DNA of 64,000 nt from Mucilaginibacter mali (GTDB lineage Bacteria; Bacteroidota; Bacteroidia; Sphingobacteriales; Sphingobacteriaceae). The notes beneath the pieces were generated by a model. That model was given only the letters and a program-made list of their open reading frames with translations. It did no database searches and was not told the origin of the DNA. The stretch is taken from positions 1,488,001 to 1,552,000 of the forward strand of contig NZ_CP054139.1 in assembly GCF_013283875.1 (NCBI RefSeq). Direction: 5' to 3'. This document shows, piece by piece, positions 1-8,296 of the stretch. The position numbers and the translations under genes are program-made. The number at the start of each line of letters is the position of its first letter. The first letter of the stretch is position 1.

Positions 1-911
1 TTTTTAAGTGGTCTAATAATAAAAAAATCAAAAAAACAATTGCATATCATAACCCGGCGCTTGTTATTAGCTGTAATGGTGGATATCCATCTGCAATTAC
101 ATGTTTAGATTGCGTAAACTCCGCGAACCAATTAAAGATTCCTGTATGGCTAACGGTAGTTTCAATGCCGCACAAAAAGACGATGGTTGATTTACTTTAC
201 AAAAAAATAAAAGATAATATAAACTATTTGATTGTAAATTCTGAGTGTATAAAAAATGAATTTATTGTTAAGCGGGGTTTTTTACCGGATAAGATTGTGG
301 TATTGCATAATTTTATTCCAACTAAAGAAATACACAACGGCCCCGTTAATTTTACCAGGTTTAATATAAATCTACCGGTATATAAACTTGGCTACATTGG
401 TAGGATAGAACAAGCCAAGGGAATTATGTACTTGCTTGATTCTTTTAAAAAACTGTTAAAAGATTACCCGAACCTGCAACTAATATTAACTGGATCAGGA
501 CGTGATATGGCATTGGCCCAAACATATTGCACAGAAAATGGCATTGCCGACAAAGTGATATTTATGGGTTATTATCACGGCAACGTGAAAGATGTATTAA
601 CGACATTCGACGTTTTTATTTTTCCATCGTTATGGGAGGGGTTGCCCTATTCTGTACTTGAAGCAATGGCAAACGCGAGGTTAGTGATTTCAACAAATGT
701 AGGTGGGATACCGGAAATCATTACGGATAATGAAAACGGTTTTTTAGTTGAACCAGCAAATTCAGAAAAACTGTACGATAAGATTAATTATGTGCTAAAT
801 AGTGATGATAACCATCAAATAATTGCGAACGGGGTAGCAACTATAAAAGATAAGTTCTCCGGAACATTGTTCCGTCAAAAACTCAAATCACTTTTAGATA
901 GCAGTATATAA
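1..911 (+). CDS. GT4-family glycosyltransferase, 5'-truncated by window edge
   Basis: The frame is open from the window edge (codon phase begins at base 3). The first in-frame ATG, at 165, falls inside the fold, so the real start lies upstream; about 302 residues are visible. The C-terminal half shows a GT-B donor-binding Rossmann domain: GYIGRIEQAKGI begins it and EGLPYSVLE is the family E-x7-E motif, followed by the usual GGIPEII. It should move a sugar from a nucleotide donor to a lipid-linked glycan on the cytoplasmic side. It opens a run of co-directional polysaccharide genes. The substrate cannot be read from the sequence. Family call is firm. Confidence 0.9.
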   Translation, partial: FKWSNNKKIKKTIAYHNPALVISCNGGYPSAITCLDCVNSANQLKIPVWLTVVSMPHKKTMVDLLYKKIKDNINYLIVNSECIKNEFIVKRGFLPDKIVVLHNFIPTKEIHNGPVNFTRFNINLPVYKLGYIGRIEQAKGIMYLLDSFKKLLKDYPNLQLILTGSGRDMALAQTYCTENGIADKVIFMGYYHGNVKDVLTTFDVFIFPSLWEGLPYSVLEAMANARLVISTNVGGIPEIITDNENGFLVEPANSEKLYDKINYVLNSDDNHQIIANGVATIKDKFSGTLFRQKLKSLLDSSI

Positions 912-959
912 TTAAATAGAAGCAAGTTAAAATTAGCATAAATTTTGCATGATTTAGGT

Positions 960-1862
960 ATGTTTACCCATAATTATAAGTTTTCTATTATCATACCTAC
1001 TTATAATAGGGCAACTGAATTGGACAGATGTTTACTATCAGTACTAACGCAAACTGTAAGCGATCTGGAAATAATTGTCGCAGATGACGGATCAACGGAT
1101 AATACAAAAGACATTGTACAAAGATACAAAGACAATTATCCGCAAACAGCAATACACTACATTTATACCGAAAATTGGGGGGGGCCTGCACGCCCAAGAA
1201 ATTTAGCTTTGCAACATAGTTCGGGCGAATGGATATGTTTCTTAGATTCCGATGATTGGTACATGACCGACAGGTTACACAAACTATCACAGCTGAAATT
1301 AGATGATTATGATTTTTTTTATCATGACCTTATCATGATAAAGAATGAGGCCCATTACAAGACAATGACCTGCCGGCAATTAAAAGATAACTGTTTTTAT
1401 GACCTTCTTTTTAACCTGAATACCATCGCAACTTCATCAACATGCATCAGGAGATCATCATTAATAAAGAGCGGTGGCTTCAGTGAAGCAAGAGACATCA
1501 TTGCTATGGAAGACTACGACTTATGGCTGCGAATGGCTCAAAGCGGAATAAGATTTAAATACGTGCCGCAAAAACTTGGATATTATAGCCTGGGAGATGA
1601 TAACATCACTTTATCCGATAATAGGCAAGTAAACAGATTCAAATCATTATATCCTTACTTTATAGATAAATTAAACAACCAATCATTAAAAAAAAAGGCC
1701 ATCGGAGCAATGCATTATCAAATAGCCAGGATATTTTTAATGAGTAATAAAACTCATGATTTTCTTCATCATATATGGTTATCCTTCATAAATGGTAATC
1801 ACATCATTAAATTTAAATCATTATATCAGGTAGGCTGTTGCTTAAAAAAAAGGATGTTTTAA
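960..1862 (+). CDS. GT2-family glycosyltransferase
   Basis: A 300-residue GT-A glycosyltransferase. SIIIPTYNRATELDRCL opens the nucleotide-binding fold, VADDGSTDNT is the first acidic motif and FLDSDDW the metal/donor-binding DxD-like motif; the C-terminal third is variable, as is usual for acceptor recognition. The ATG at 960 is preferred over a TTG at 945, because the GT2 fold starts a few residues after it. A near-match to a -7 box with one extra T (939-948) lies just upstream. The stop abuts the ATG of the next gene (TAAATG), so the two are probably translationally coupled. Confidence 0.9.
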   Translation: MFTHNYKFSIIIPTYNRATELDRCLLSVLTQTVSDLEIIVADDGSTDNTKDIVQRYKDNYPQTAIHYIYTENWGGPARPRNLALQHSSGEWICFLDSDDWYMTDRLHKLSQLKLDDYDFFYHDLIMIKNEAHYKTMTCRQLKDNCFYDLLFNLNTIATSSTCIRRSSLIKSGGFSEARDIIAMEDYDLWLRMAQSGIRFKYVPQKLGYYSLGDDNITLSDNRQVNRFKSLYPYFIDKLNNQSLKKKAIGAMHYQIARIFLMSNKTHDFLHHIWLSFINGNHIIKFKSLYQVGCCLKKRMF

Positions 1863-3044
1863 ATGAAAAAGGCGTTTATAGCAATTTTATTTTTTTATCT
1901 GATATTTCATTTTATAATCCCCCAAATATATATTCTATGTTTTGGCGATATTCACTTATATTCTGATATAACCGATTCAGGTGCGTCTATCAAGGTTTTT
2001 TGGCTTAATGTATTGCCAATTTTAATTACTGTGTCATTGTTATACATCTTGCCGCTGAAAAACTTCCAGGTTAAACCCGCAATCCGATCTTCGGCAGCCA
2101 GCGAACTTTTTTATGTTTCAATGTGTTATACAGTGTTGTTTGTGATTGTTGCAGGTGGTTTTAAAGGGATAGTTTCTGGAGCACTTTCGGGTAGCTTATT
2201 TAATTACGTCAATTTATTTTTAAATCCGCTTGTACTATTAATGGCTGCCATTTTTTTGCAGGAAAAAAAAATGAAAGTTGTTCAAATGATATTGATTTAT
2301 GTAGTGGTTATAACTTTATCCGGCAGCCGCAGCGCTATTATTGGTATTGTGCTTGTTTTTTTAATCGGTATTGGTTTTTATAATTTCAACAAGTACCAAA
2401 AGGGGATTAAGAAACTTTTGGTTTATGCCTCGATTATATCGCCTGTTTTATTTATACTCGCCACCCAACTGCGTGAAAGTTTTTCAGCGGTTGACCTAAG
2501 TGTTATTTCTTATGTTATGATCGGTCGTGTTTCATGTATTGAACTGGGAATGATCCCAGTTCATTTTATGGACACGAACAGCCTGGATTTTAGTTTGTTT
2601 TTTGAGAAATATGGTATGATCCATCAACTGAAACTTATTGTGGACTCTCTTGTGCCTGGAGATCTATTTGGTTTTGATATAATGCCTAATCAATATTACA
2701 GGCAAATATTTTTCGGGCAATCTGAAAGCTTCGTATTAGAAAACTATATGTCAATAAATATAACATTTCCTGTTTATTTATACCTGTATTTTGGCTATTG
2801 GTCTATTATATTAACAGTGCTTTTTTTGTTGTTATATTTCATTTTTTTGTATAAATTAAAAAATAACTCATATATATTGTTGCTTTTTTTGCCTCCTTTA
2901 TATCACATTTTAATATATTTTGATTGGGTTATGATATTCAATGAGTTTTTTGTTTCCTTATTAACTGTAGGAACTTTGTTTGGTTACAAGTTATTTAGGA
3001 ATTATTTTGTTGAAAGTGTAAAATCAGATTCTCATGTTAATTAG
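1863..3044 (+). CDS. Wzy-like O-antigen/polysaccharide polymerase (multi-pass membrane protein)
   Basis: A 393-residue, very hydrophobic protein with about ten predicted membrane segments and one larger loop (roughly residues 205-300), the layout of Wzy/O-antigen ligase-type polymerases. SGSRSAIIGIVLVF resembles the conserved GSRS-type stretch seen in many such proteins. It would polymerise repeat units on the periplasmic face of the inner membrane. It starts directly at the stop of the preceding GT2 and overlaps the next GT2 by 11 bp. Wzy proteins diverge strongly, so the call rests on topology and position rather than on catalytic residues. The gene is markedly AT-rich. Confidence 0.65.
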   Translation: MKKAFIAILFFYLIFHFIIPQIYILCFGDIHLYSDITDSGASIKVFWLNVLPILITVSLLYILPLKNFQVKPAIRSSAASELFYVSMCYTVLFVIVAGGFKGIVSGALSGSLFNYVNLFLNPLVLLMAAIFLQEKKMKVVQMILIYVVVITLSGSRSAIIGIVLVFLIGIGFYNFNKYQKGIKKLLVYASIISPVLFILATQLRESFSAVDLSVISYVMIGRVSCIELGMIPVHFMDTNSLDFSLFFEKYGMIHQLKLIVDSLVPGDLFGFDIMPNQYYRQIFFGQSESFVLENYMSINITFPVYLYLYFGYWSIILTVLFLLLYFIFLYKLKNNSYILLLFLPPLYHILIYFDWVMIFNEFFVSLLTVGTLFGYKLFRNYFVESVKSDSHVN

Positions 3045-3882
3045 TTTAATTGTTGCTACCTATAATCGGTCGGAAGAATTAAGGGAACTTCTTGAATCGT
3101 TAACCAAACAAGTATATAAAAATTTCGAGGTGCTGATTATCGATCAAAATGATAAGATAAGCATTGATCATATCGTTAGCGACTATTTTACACTGTTAGA
3201 TATTAAGCATATTAAATCAGCCAAAAAAGGTATCGCGATTAATAAGAATATTGGAATTAGACACTCCCGTGGCGAACTAATTACCTTTCCGGACGATGAT
3301 TGTACGTATTATCCTGAAACCATACAACAAGTGTATGATTTTAGCATGGCTAATAAACACGTGGATATGTTTTATGGCCGTATATACGATTTTGAAACGA
3401 AAACAAATATTATCAGAAATTGGTCTGTTAAACCTATAAGGCTAAATAAAATCAATTTCCATAACAATAACTCGGCGATAACCTGTTTTAATAAACGCAA
3501 GGAACTACTGTTTGATGAAAATTTTGGTGTGGGCTCTAAGTATGGATCGGGCGAAGAATTTGATTATATCATGAATGCTTTAAACAAGGGGTATGAGGTA
3601 ATGTATACGCCTGCAATATCTATATGGCATCCCCTTTTGCATGTAACAGTAATGTCTAACGATAAGGTTTATTATTATGCTAAAGGGTATGGCGCTATCT
3701 TCAGGAAAAATCTGAATCTTATTTATGGCCTGTTATTTTGCTTTTCATTAAGCTTTCAAATCATTCAATCGCTCATTAATCTATTAAAGGCAGATTTTAC
3801 TACGTTTAATAAAAGACGTATAGCCTTTAAAGGCCGTATTGTTGGATTTTTAACTTTCAAACGTTCGGCTACCACCCCATAA
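3034..3882 (+). CDS. GT2-family glycosyltransferase
   Basis: 282 residues. LISLIVATYNRSEELREL starts the GT-A fold, VLIIDQND is the first acidic motif, and TFPDDDCTYYPE carries the DDD metal-binding stretch. GEEFDY later in the protein matches the ED-containing motif of the family. The C-terminus has a hydrophobic stretch (about residues 228-252) that may associate with the membrane. The ATG lies inside the end of the upstream polymerase gene (11 bp overlap), so the pair is likely co-translated. Sugar specificity is not predictable. Confidence 0.88.
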   Translation: MLISLIVATYNRSEELRELLESLTKQVYKNFEVLIIDQNDKISIDHIVSDYFTLLDIKHIKSAKKGIAINKNIGIRHSRGELITFPDDDCTYYPETIQQVYDFSMANKHVDMFYGRIYDFETKTNIIRNWSVKPIRLNKINFHNNNSAITCFNKRKELLFDENFGVGSKYGSGEEFDYIMNALNKGYEVMYTPAISIWHPLLHVTVMSNDKVYYYAKGYGAIFRKNLNLIYGLLFCFSLSFQIIQSLINLLKADFTTFNKRRIAFKGRIVGFLTFKRSATTP

Positions 3883-3891
3883 TGCTACCAA

Positions 3892-4638
3892 ATGACTATC
3901 TCAATAATTACTGTTGTTTATAATAACAATGAAACGATCCTGGATGCCATACAATCTGTTTTATCTCAAAAAAATGTTGAAATAGAATACATTGTGATTG
4001 ATGGAGGCTCAACTGACGGTACCGTTGAACTGATCAAAAAAAATAGCGATCAAATAAGCGTGTTTATTTCTGAACCCGACCTTGGTATCTACGATGCCAT
4101 GAACAAAGGAATTGGATTGGCCAAAGGTGATGTTATTGGGATATTGAATTCTGATGATGTTTATGCCAATAGTAATGTTTTAAATGATGTTTGCCTATCC
4201 TTTAGGAACTATCCCGAAACAGAAATATTGTATGGAGATCTGATTTATGTAAAAAAAGATGATATCAATAAAAAAGTTAGAAGTTGGAAATCAATGCCTT
4301 ATTATAAAAATTTTTTTGAAAAAGGAAATGTACCACCGCATCCCACTCTTTTTGTCCGTTCTCATATATATCAACAAGCAGGGGTATTTGACATAAAATA
4401 TAAACTCGCCGCTGATTATGAATTTATGTTAAGAATATTTAAGAAATATGACTTTAAAGCAAAGTATGTTGATCAATTAATGGTGAAAATGAGGCTTGGT
4501 GGGGCTACAAATAAAAGCATTTCCAATATATTAAATGGTAATAAGGAAATAGTGGCAGCATGGAAAAAAAATGGCCTAAAGCCTCCACTTTTTTTAATGC
4601 CATTACGCTTTTTTAAACGTTTGGCGCAATTTTTTTGA
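3892..4638 (+). CDS. GT2-family glycosyltransferase (WcaA/WcaE-like)
   Basis: 248 residues. ISIITVVYNNNETILDAI starts the fold, YIVIDGGSTDGT is the donor-binding motif, and the stretch EPDLGIYDAMNKGI followed by GILNSDD is typical of the compact GT2 group that includes colanic-acid WcaE. The short length fits that group. It begins 9 bp after the preceding gene and ends 1 bp before the next, so it lies within a tight operon. The final residues are Lys/Arg- and Phe-rich (FFKRLAQFF), which may dock on the membrane; that is inference. Confidence 0.88.
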   Translation: MTISIITVVYNNNETILDAIQSVLSQKNVEIEYIVIDGGSTDGTVELIKKNSDQISVFISEPDLGIYDAMNKGIGLAKGDVIGILNSDDVYANSNVLNDVCLSFRNYPETEILYGDLIYVKKDDINKKVRSWKSMPYYKNFFEKGNVPPHPTLFVRSHIYQQAGVFDIKYKLAADYEFMLRIFKKYDFKAKYVDQLMVKMRLGGATNKSISNILNGNKEIVAAWKKNGLKPPLFLMPLRFFKRLAQFF

Positions 4639-4639
4639 A

Positions 4640-5530
4640 ATGAAGGTAATAATAACTGGAGCCACTGGTTTTTTGGGTAAAACAATTGTACAAAATTTGA
4701 TTGCTCTGCAACACGATGTTTTTACTCTGGCTCGTGATAATGCAGATATTACAAGTGACCTGGCCATAAATATCCCTTCGTTACCAGCATGCGATTTGTT
4801 GATACATGCGGCAGGTAAAGCTCATATTGTACCTAAAACAGAAGAAGAAAAAAAAGATTTTTTTGATGTAAATGTTAAGGGTACACAAAACCTACTAAGA
4901 GGTTCAGAAGCATCCGGCTTACCCAAAAGTTTCGTATTCATTAGTTCGGTTGCTGTTTATGGGCTTGAAAGTGGGACAAATATAAAAGAAGATATGCCAT
5001 TACTTGCGAAAGAGGCATATGGAGAAAGTAAAATTGAAGCCGAACGTCTGGTGTGGGCATGGTGCCAAAAAAATAATGTAACCTGTACCATCCTGCGCTT
5101 ACCACTGCTGGCGGGCAGCAATCCGCCGGGTAATTTGGGTGCCATGATATTGGGCATAAAAAAAGGCTATTACTTTAATATAGCCGGAGGGAAGGCAAAA
5201 AAAAGCATCGTATTGATTGATGATGTTGCAAATGCTGTTTTAACGGCGGCTTCGACAGGTGGGATCTATAATCTGACAGACGGTTATAACCCCTCGTTTT
5301 ATGAATTAAGTACGTTTATTGCAAAACAACTGCATAAAAAACAACCATTTAATATGCCTTATTTTATTGCCAAAATGTTGGCTTTTACAGGTGATATAAT
5401 AGGCAGCAAAAGCCCCATTAATTCGGTCAAGCTAAATAAAATAACAGCCGATCTCACCTTTGACGATAGCAAGGCCCGCGCATTGTTAAAATGGGCACCG
5501 CAACCTGTTTTAAAAGGATTAAAATTATAA
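4640..5530 (+). CDS. NAD-dependent epimerase/dehydratase, WbpV-like 4-ketoreductase candidate
   Basis: A 296-residue extended short-chain dehydrogenase. GATGFLG at the N-terminus is the NAD(P)-binding GxxGxxG, FISSVAVYG supplies the catalytic Ser region and YGESK is the YxxxK pair. Proteins of this size directly upstream of a WecA/WbpL-type transferase are commonly WbpV/WreQ-like reductases acting on UDP-4-keto-6-deoxy-HexNAc; the 4,6-dehydratase at 8297 would supply that substrate. A plain UDP-sugar 4-epimerase is the alternative. One base separates it from the preceding GT2. Confidence 0.8.
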   Translation: MKVIITGATGFLGKTIVQNLIALQHDVFTLARDNADITSDLAINIPSLPACDLLIHAAGKAHIVPKTEEEKKDFFDVNVKGTQNLLRGSEASGLPKSFVFISSVAVYGLESGTNIKEDMPLLAKEAYGESKIEAERLVWAWCQKNNVTCTILRLPLLAGSNPPGNLGAMILGIKKGYYFNIAGGKAKKSIVLIDDVANAVLTAASTGGIYNLTDGYNPSFYELSTFIAKQLHKKQPFNMPYFIAKMLAFTGDIIGSKSPINSVKLNKITADLTFDDSKARALLKWAPQPVLKGLKL

Positions 5531-5613
5531 CGTTTAAAACTTAATTACTGATGTAACGTTAAATAAAAGTAAGTTATAATTTCAGATTAAACCTTTCTTT
5601 AACAAACTTGTCA

Positions 5614-5622
5614 TAGGTTTGC
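5614..5622 (+). promoter_or_regulatory. Bacteroidota -7 box before the WecA-like gene
   Basis: TAGGTTTGC matches TAnnTTTG plus the frequent trailing C. Only seven bases separate it from the ATG at 5630, so the transcript would be leaderless or nearly so. No convincing -33 TTG lies 19-21 bp upstream. Confidence 0.5.
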
Positions 5623-5629
5623 GCAAAAT

Positions 5630-6598
5630 ATGATCTATCTTCTCTATCTGGTGTTGCTGCTTATAATTGAACTGGCTTATTTTAAAATAGCTGATCGTTA
5701 TAACATTATCGATAAACCTAACCATCGCAGTTCGCATACCGAAATTACCATACGGGGTGGAGGTGTAATTTTTCCTTTTTCGGTTTTTTTGTGGTTCGTT
5801 TTTTCGGGGCTTCAATATCCATGGTTTGTTGCAGGTTTATTGCTGATATCGGCCATTAGTTTTTTAGATGATATTAAGGATTTTTCAAGGCGCCTGCGCT
5901 TATTAGCGCATTTACTGGCTATGTTGATGGTGTTTTGGCAATTAGGATTGTTTAGCGTTAACTGGATATATATACCTGTAGCATTTGTGTTGTTAATTGG
6001 TGTTATAAATGCTTATAACTTTATGGATGGCATTAACGGCATAACGGGTTTATACAGCGCGGTTGCATTGCTTACTTTGCTTTGGATAAATACTTATAAA
6101 ACTTATTTTATAGATTCGTCTCTGCTTTTATCTGTTATCATAGGTGTTTTAATATTCAATTTTTTCAACTTCCGCAAAAAGGCTGCTTGTTTTGCAGGGG
6201 ATGTTGGCAGTATATCTATTGCTTTTATTATTTGTTTTCTGTTAATCAAACTTATCTTTCAAACGTCCGATATCCGGTATGTTCTATTATTAGCAGTTTA
6301 TGGGGTAGATGCTGTATTTACAATTATTTTACGGTTACTTAAAGGTGAGAACATATTTTTGGCACACCGTTCGCATTTATATCAGTTAATGGTAAGCGAG
6401 CGTAAATTTAAACATTTAACTGTTGCTACTTTATATGCTTTTATGCAGTTAATTATAAATTGGATAATAGTAGTTACTACAGATATAAATAAATATCAGT
6501 TAATATGTATTATATTAATTATATTATCGGTGTTTTACATAATATTTAGAAATATAGTTGCCAGCCGACGCTTTACAAAACGGGTACGGTGTAACTAA
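5630..6598 (+). CDS. WecA/WbpL-type polyprenyl-phosphate HexNAc-1-phosphate transferase
   Basis: A 322-residue multi-pass membrane protein of the MraY/WecA family (about ten helices). Family motifs are visible in order: DKPNHRSSH near residue 30, FLDDIKDFSR (Asp pair) near 80, NFMDGINGITG near 135, FAGDVGSISIAF near 188 and the HRSHLYQ loop near 245. It would start a glycan by moving HexNAc-1-phosphate from UDP to undecaprenyl phosphate. Pairing with the reductase at 4640 and the dehydratase at 8297 suggests a 6-deoxy-HexNAc such as QuiNAc or FucNAc. It has its own -7 box, and the next gene follows after 15 bp. Confidence 0.9.
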   Translation: MIYLLYLVLLLIIELAYFKIADRYNIIDKPNHRSSHTEITIRGGGVIFPFSVFLWFVFSGLQYPWFVAGLLLISAISFLDDIKDFSRRLRLLAHLLAMLMVFWQLGLFSVNWIYIPVAFVLLIGVINAYNFMDGINGITGLYSAVALLTLLWINTYKTYFIDSSLLLSVIIGVLIFNFFNFRKKAACFAGDVGSISIAFIICFLLIKLIFQTSDIRYVLLLAVYGVDAVFTIILRLLKGENIFLAHRSHLYQLMVSERKFKHLTVATLYAFMQLIINWIIVVTTDINKYQLICIILIILSVFYIIFRNIVASRRFTKRVRCN

Positions 6599-6613
6599 TT
6601 AACGATGTACTAA

Positions 6614-8209
6614 ATGAGAAGATACTTACATGTGCTTTTAATGTTGGTTTTGAATTTTGCCTTTGTGAAAGCCAAAGCTCAATCAGAATTAATACCTATA
6701 AGCAATTACATTAACAGTAAAATTGATAAAAGTATATACTTTTCAGGCAGCGAGCGTAGTCATACAGCTATGCGCCCGTTTATAATAGGCGATGTGCTCG
6801 ACTCGGCAAAATATGCTTCGTTATTAAGCCCAGTTCAATTTAAACAATGGCAAACAGATAGCTGGCTGGGGCGAAAAATATTTGCAGAGCATTTAATAGA
6901 GTTTAAAAGACCCGACTTCGAATTAACTGCCGACTTTTTGCCCGATCTGGCCTTCGGTAATGAAAAATCGCGTTCGCTATACCTTAATACCCGCGGTTTT
7001 GAAATTAAAGGAGTGGTTGGTAAAAAGAAACTCTTTTCCTTTAACACATATCTTTATGAAAACCAGGCAAAATTTGCAGGTTATATTACCAAATTTGTGA
7101 ATGATAACCAGGTAGTGCCCGGGCAGGCCACACTTCATAACACTACGGTACATAACACATTCGATTATGCCTATTCAGGCGGTACAATTTCGTTTACCCC
7201 GAGCAATTTTTTAAACATGCAAATGGGTTACGATAAAAACTTTATAGGCGATGGGTACCGCTCGTTACTCTTATCGGACAACGCGGTTAATTATCCTTTT
7301 ATCAAATTAACAGGAACATTGGGGCCGCTAAGGTATATGGCCATGTATGCCGAGTTCACGGATGATTATGGCCTTGTTTCTAACGATGATATCCCCTTCC
7401 CCAAAAAGCACGGCATATTTCATTATTTAAGCTGGAATGTAAATAAAAACCTAAACTTTGGCTTGTTTGAAAATGTGATGTGGGAACCAGGGGACATTGA
7501 CTTCACTTATTTAAATCCAATCATATTCGCGCATCCGGTAGATCAGGCCAACGGGTCGCCGGGTAAATCTACTATTGGATTTACAGGCAATTATAAATTC
7601 CTGAATCACTACGTGCTTTATGGACAGTTTGCCCTAAATGAATTTACATTTAAAGAGTTTTTTGCCGGAACCGGATACTGGGCCAACAAACACGGCGAAC
7701 AATTAGGGTTAAAATACCTGGAGGCTTTTAATATAAAAGGGCTTAACTTGCAGGCTGAGCTTAATTCGGTGCGGCCATATACATATGCTTCGCAAAAAAC
7801 AGCTACTAATTATAGCCATTTAAATCAGTCTTTAGCTCATCCGTATGGCGCAAATTTTAAAGAATTTTTGATGATCGGCACTTACAATGTTAAAAGATTT
7901 ACAATACGTGAACAACTTGGTTATAGTTTGTACGGGCAGGATACCTTAGGCGTTAATTATGGAAAAAATATTAATCTATCGTATAAAGATAGAGCTGCTG
8001 ATTATGGTAATTTTATAGGGCAGGGTGTTAAAACGCACTTATATTATTCCACCCTAAATATTTTTTATTTATTAAACCCCAAAAATAATTTAGGTATTGA
8101 GTTGGGATATGCCGCGCGTCGTGAAAGCAGTATCGCCTCAACAAACAATACGTCAATTATAACGTTTGGGATTAAAAGCTCGTTCAGAAATATATACTAT
8201 GATTTTTAA
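6614..8209 (+). CDS. Outer-membrane beta-barrel protein, Wzi capsule-assembly / RemB-like
   Basis: 531 residues with an N-terminal signal peptide (hydrophobic core about residues 5-18, cleavage after KAKAQ). The body alternates aromatic and polar residues like an outer-membrane barrel and ends in an aromatic (YYDF). The stretch around GDGYRSLLLSDNAVNYPF resembles the signature of Wzi-type surface lectins that anchor capsule, and of the gliding-motility protein RemB. Its place among polysaccharide genes fits a role in holding or exporting the polymer at the cell surface. Family assignment is from pattern only. Confidence 0.6.
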   Translation: MRRYLHVLLMLVLNFAFVKAKAQSELIPISNYINSKIDKSIYFSGSERSHTAMRPFIIGDVLDSAKYASLLSPVQFKQWQTDSWLGRKIFAEHLIEFKRPDFELTADFLPDLAFGNEKSRSLYLNTRGFEIKGVVGKKKLFSFNTYLYENQAKFAGYITKFVNDNQVVPGQATLHNTTVHNTFDYAYSGGTISFTPSNFLNMQMGYDKNFIGDGYRSLLLSDNAVNYPFIKLTGTLGPLRYMAMYAEFTDDYGLVSNDDIPFPKKHGIFHYLSWNVNKNLNFGLFENVMWEPGDIDFTYLNPIIFAHPVDQANGSPGKSTIGFTGNYKFLNHYVLYGQFALNEFTFKEFFAGTGYWANKHGEQLGLKYLEAFNIKGLNLQAELNSVRPYTYASQKTATNYSHLNQSLAHPYGANFKEFLMIGTYNVKRFTIREQLGYSLYGQDTLGVNYGKNINLSYKDRAADYGNFIGQGVKTHLYYSTLNIFYLLNPKNNLGIELGYAARRESSIASTNNTSIITFGIKSSFRNIYYDF

Positions 8210-8267
8210 GCTGGTTGTCTGCCTAAGTTATTTAGAATTTAATTAAGCGTTTTTTAAAATTTCATAC

Positions 8268-8276
8268 TATTTTTGC
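8268..8276 (+). promoter_or_regulatory. -7 box before the WbpM-like gene
   Basis: TATTTTTGC fits TAnnTTTGC exactly and lies 20 bases before the ATG at 8297. It supports that ATG over a TTG at 8273, which falls inside the box itself. The 58 bases between the Wzi-like gene and this box hold no other clear signal. Confidence 0.5.
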
Positions 8277-8296
8277 AAATATTTAAATTATCTATC

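Noticed and set aside
8273..8296. TTG start for the WbpM-like gene
   Set aside because: The TTG lies within a perfect -7 box, and an ATG 24 bp later gives a normal membrane N-terminus.
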